From a bacterium (Candidatus Gribaldobacteria) CG10_big_fil_rev_8_21_14_0_10_37_21 (GTDB taxonomy: Bacteria; Patescibacteriota; Minisyncoccia; Minisyncoccales; CG1-02-41-26), in assembly GCA_002773495.1 (NCBI GenBank), contig PFAX01000013.1, forward strand, positions 1 to 14,643: DNA of 14,643 bases. Reading direction: 5' to 3'. The notes under the pieces were generated by a model. The model was given only the letters and a program-made list of their open reading frames with translations. It was not told the origin of the DNA and made no database searches. Shown in pieces: positions 13,715 through 14,643 of the stretch (its first letter is position 1; each line of letters starts with the position of its first letter). Both the position numbers and the translations under genes were made by a program.

Positions 13715-14485
13715 ATGGAAGATGGTAATCTTAAAACTTTGTTTTTATTTGTTGACGAGTCAGGAAATTTTGATTTTTCTCCAAAAGGGACTGAATACTT
13801 TGTTTTAACTTGTGTTGCCACTACTAATCCGATTTACCAACGAGAAAAGTTTTTGTCTTTGAAATATAAACTATTGGGGGAAGACATTGAGCAAGAATAT
13901 TTTCACGCGACCGAGGACAAACAAAAAGTTCGCGATGTCATTTTTTCTTTGATAGAGGAAATGAAAGATTTTGAAGTCCATAGCGTTGTGGCTCAAAAGA
14001 ATAAAACAAACTGGTCTTTGTATACAAAAATAGACGCACAAGAAAAAGAAGGCGAAAGAGGCATTAAATTTACAAAAAAACAGGTTGAAGAAAAGTTTTA
14101 CACTCAATTAAGCGAAACTTTAATTTGTTGGGTTTTTAGAAGGTATAGGGATTTCCAAAATACAACGATAGACAAGATTATTATTATTTTTGACGTTTTG
14201 TTCAATAAAACAAAGCAGGAATTAGTAAAGAAGCATTTGAAAGGTTATTTCAAGCAAAAATTTGGCATAGTGCCATATATTTATTTCCACCAAGGAAAGT
14301 CAGATATAAATTGTCAGATGGCGGATTATTGCGGTTGGGCTGTTTTTGTAAAATGGGAAAGAAACGAAATAAGACCCTACAAAATAATACAAGGTAAGAT
14401 CAAAAGCGAGTTTAACATATTTGAGCAAGGAGAAATTATTTATTACGAATATAATAAAAAAACGACCCCCCCGCCTATCCAGTAA
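13715..14485 (+). CDS. DUF3800 family protein
   Basis: This 256-residue protein matches the DUF3800 pattern. It has an N-terminal strand with FVDESGNF (D14, E15), YFHATED (62-68), a central strand IIIIFD (D160), and C-terminal QMADYCGWAVFVKWER (Q201, D204). The spaced acidic residues and strand order resemble an RNase H-like nuclease fold, so nucleic-acid cleavage is plausible but unproven. DUF3800 genes are often found in accessory and mobile regions. ATG at 13715 is 25 bases after ligA. The C-terminal TTPPPIQ is encoded by a C-rich stretch that belongs to the hairpin region overlapping the stop, so the tail may be recent. There are no membrane segments. Confidence 0.82.
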   Translation: MEDGNLKTLFLFVDESGNFDFSPKGTEYFVLTCVATTNPIYQREKFLSLKYKLLGEDIEQEYFHATEDKQKVRDVIFSLIEEMKDFEVHSVVAQKNKTNWSLYTKIDAQEKEGERGIKFTKKQVEEKFYTQLSETLICWVFRRYRDFQNTTIDKIIIIFDVLFNKTKQELVKKHLKGYFKQKFGIVPYIYFHQGKSDINCQMADYCGWAVFVKWERNEIRPYKIIQGKIKSEFNIFEQGEIIYYEYNKKTTPPPIQ

Positions 14486-14488
14486 AGG

Positions 14489-14506
14489 AAGAGCCCAGGG
14501 GCTCTT
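14489..14506. terminator. Possible terminator-like hairpin after the DUF3800 gene
   Basis: A perfect 7-bp stem, aagagcc/ggctctt, with a cagg loop begins 3 bases after the stop. An outer imperfect pairing between the C-run (14465-14472) and gggggt (14515-14520) could extend it. There is no T-tract, so intrinsic termination is uncertain; it may be a structured repeat. Confidence 0.4.
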
Positions 14507-14564
14507 ATTGGTAAGGGGGTACCTTTGAGTTAATAATAGCAAATTATGTTTGTTTGTCAAGTTC

Positions 14565-14570
14565 TATAAA
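14565..14570 (+). promoter_or_regulatory. -10-like TATAAA before the last gene, possibly leaderless
   Basis: TATAAA ends 7 bases before an ATG at 14578, so transcription would start at or next to the start codon, giving a leaderless mRNA. No good -35 at 16-18 bases is visible. Confidence 0.35.
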
Positions 14571-14577
14571 TAAAATT

Positions 14578-14643
14578 ATGCAAGAAAACTTTAATCAAAA
14601 AATAGAGGGGCTGTTGAAAAAATATAGCAAGGCCAAAGCCATT
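14578..14643 (+). CDS. Start of an unidentified gene, cut by the window end
   Basis: Twenty-two codons remain open to the window edge: MQENFNQKIEGLLKKYSKAK and two more residues. The segment is Lys-rich and probably helical. It begins downstream of a hairpin and a -10-like box, which supports a new transcription unit. I do not recognise it; too little is present to name a family. Confidence 0.5.
   Translation, partial: MQENFNQKIEGLLKKYSKAKAI

Noticed and set aside
1..14643. tRNA or rRNA genes and phage or transposase genes
   Set aside because: No cloverleaf or rRNA-like conserved stretches and no transposase, integrase or phage motifs were seen by eye on either strand.

Overview
The window is a nearly complete type IV pilus (T4P) assembly locus followed by housekeeping and accessory genes. 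It is AT-rich, almost all genes lie on the + strand, and spacers are tiny or genes overlap. The organism is most likely a Patescibacteria/CPR bacterium, probably Parcubacteria-like. The reasons are the gene order (pilM-N-O, a PKD-domain gene, pilB, a receiver-domain gene, pilT, pilC, pilin, pilD, minor pilins), the absence of pilP and pilQ, weak or absent Shine-Dalgarno signals, and the many AT-rich degenerate repeats. This assignment is inference from gene content, not a phylogeny. TGA ends pilO, pilC and ligA, so the TGA=Gly code of some CPR lineages is not in use here.

Layout. A foldback repeat lies at 1-128. The alignment subcomplex (PilM, PilN, PilO) plus a membrane-anchored protein with two PKD domains occupies 151-3255. 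The motor and platform module (PilB, a stand-alone response regulator, PilT, PilC) occupies 3319-7750. It is bracketed by two copies of a 35-bp perfect inverted repeat at 3268-3302 and 7758-7792. The major prepilin at 7925-8383 has its own extended -10 promoter and a strong intrinsic terminator. Prepilin peptidase PilD follows at 8525-9319, then four minor pilin or pseudopilin genes (FimT/GspH-, PilV-, PilW- and PilX-like) between 9328 and 11652. NAD-dependent DNA ligase (ligA, 11677-13689) and a DUF3800 protein (13715-14485) come next, and the start of an unidentified gene (14578 onward) runs off the window.

How it works together. PilD cleaves the prepilins after Gly and before Phe (Gly/Val in the PilX-like protein). 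PilB powers extension and PilT retraction through PilC. PilM/N/O and the PKD protein form the envelope-side scaffold. The minor pilins would prime or cap the fibre. The receiver protein, translationally coupled to pilT, is placed to switch motor activity. With no secretin or PilP, the pilus probably exits a single-membrane envelope.

The least explained signal is a family of AT-rich tracts with different unit sequences but the same 7-bp period. They occur in spacers (1-128, 3268-3308, 6498-6518, 7752-7792, 10488-10630) and also inside coding sequence (pilD, the fimT-like leader, two places in ligA). Seven is not a multiple of three, so three units read through in frame as a 7-residue protein repeat.
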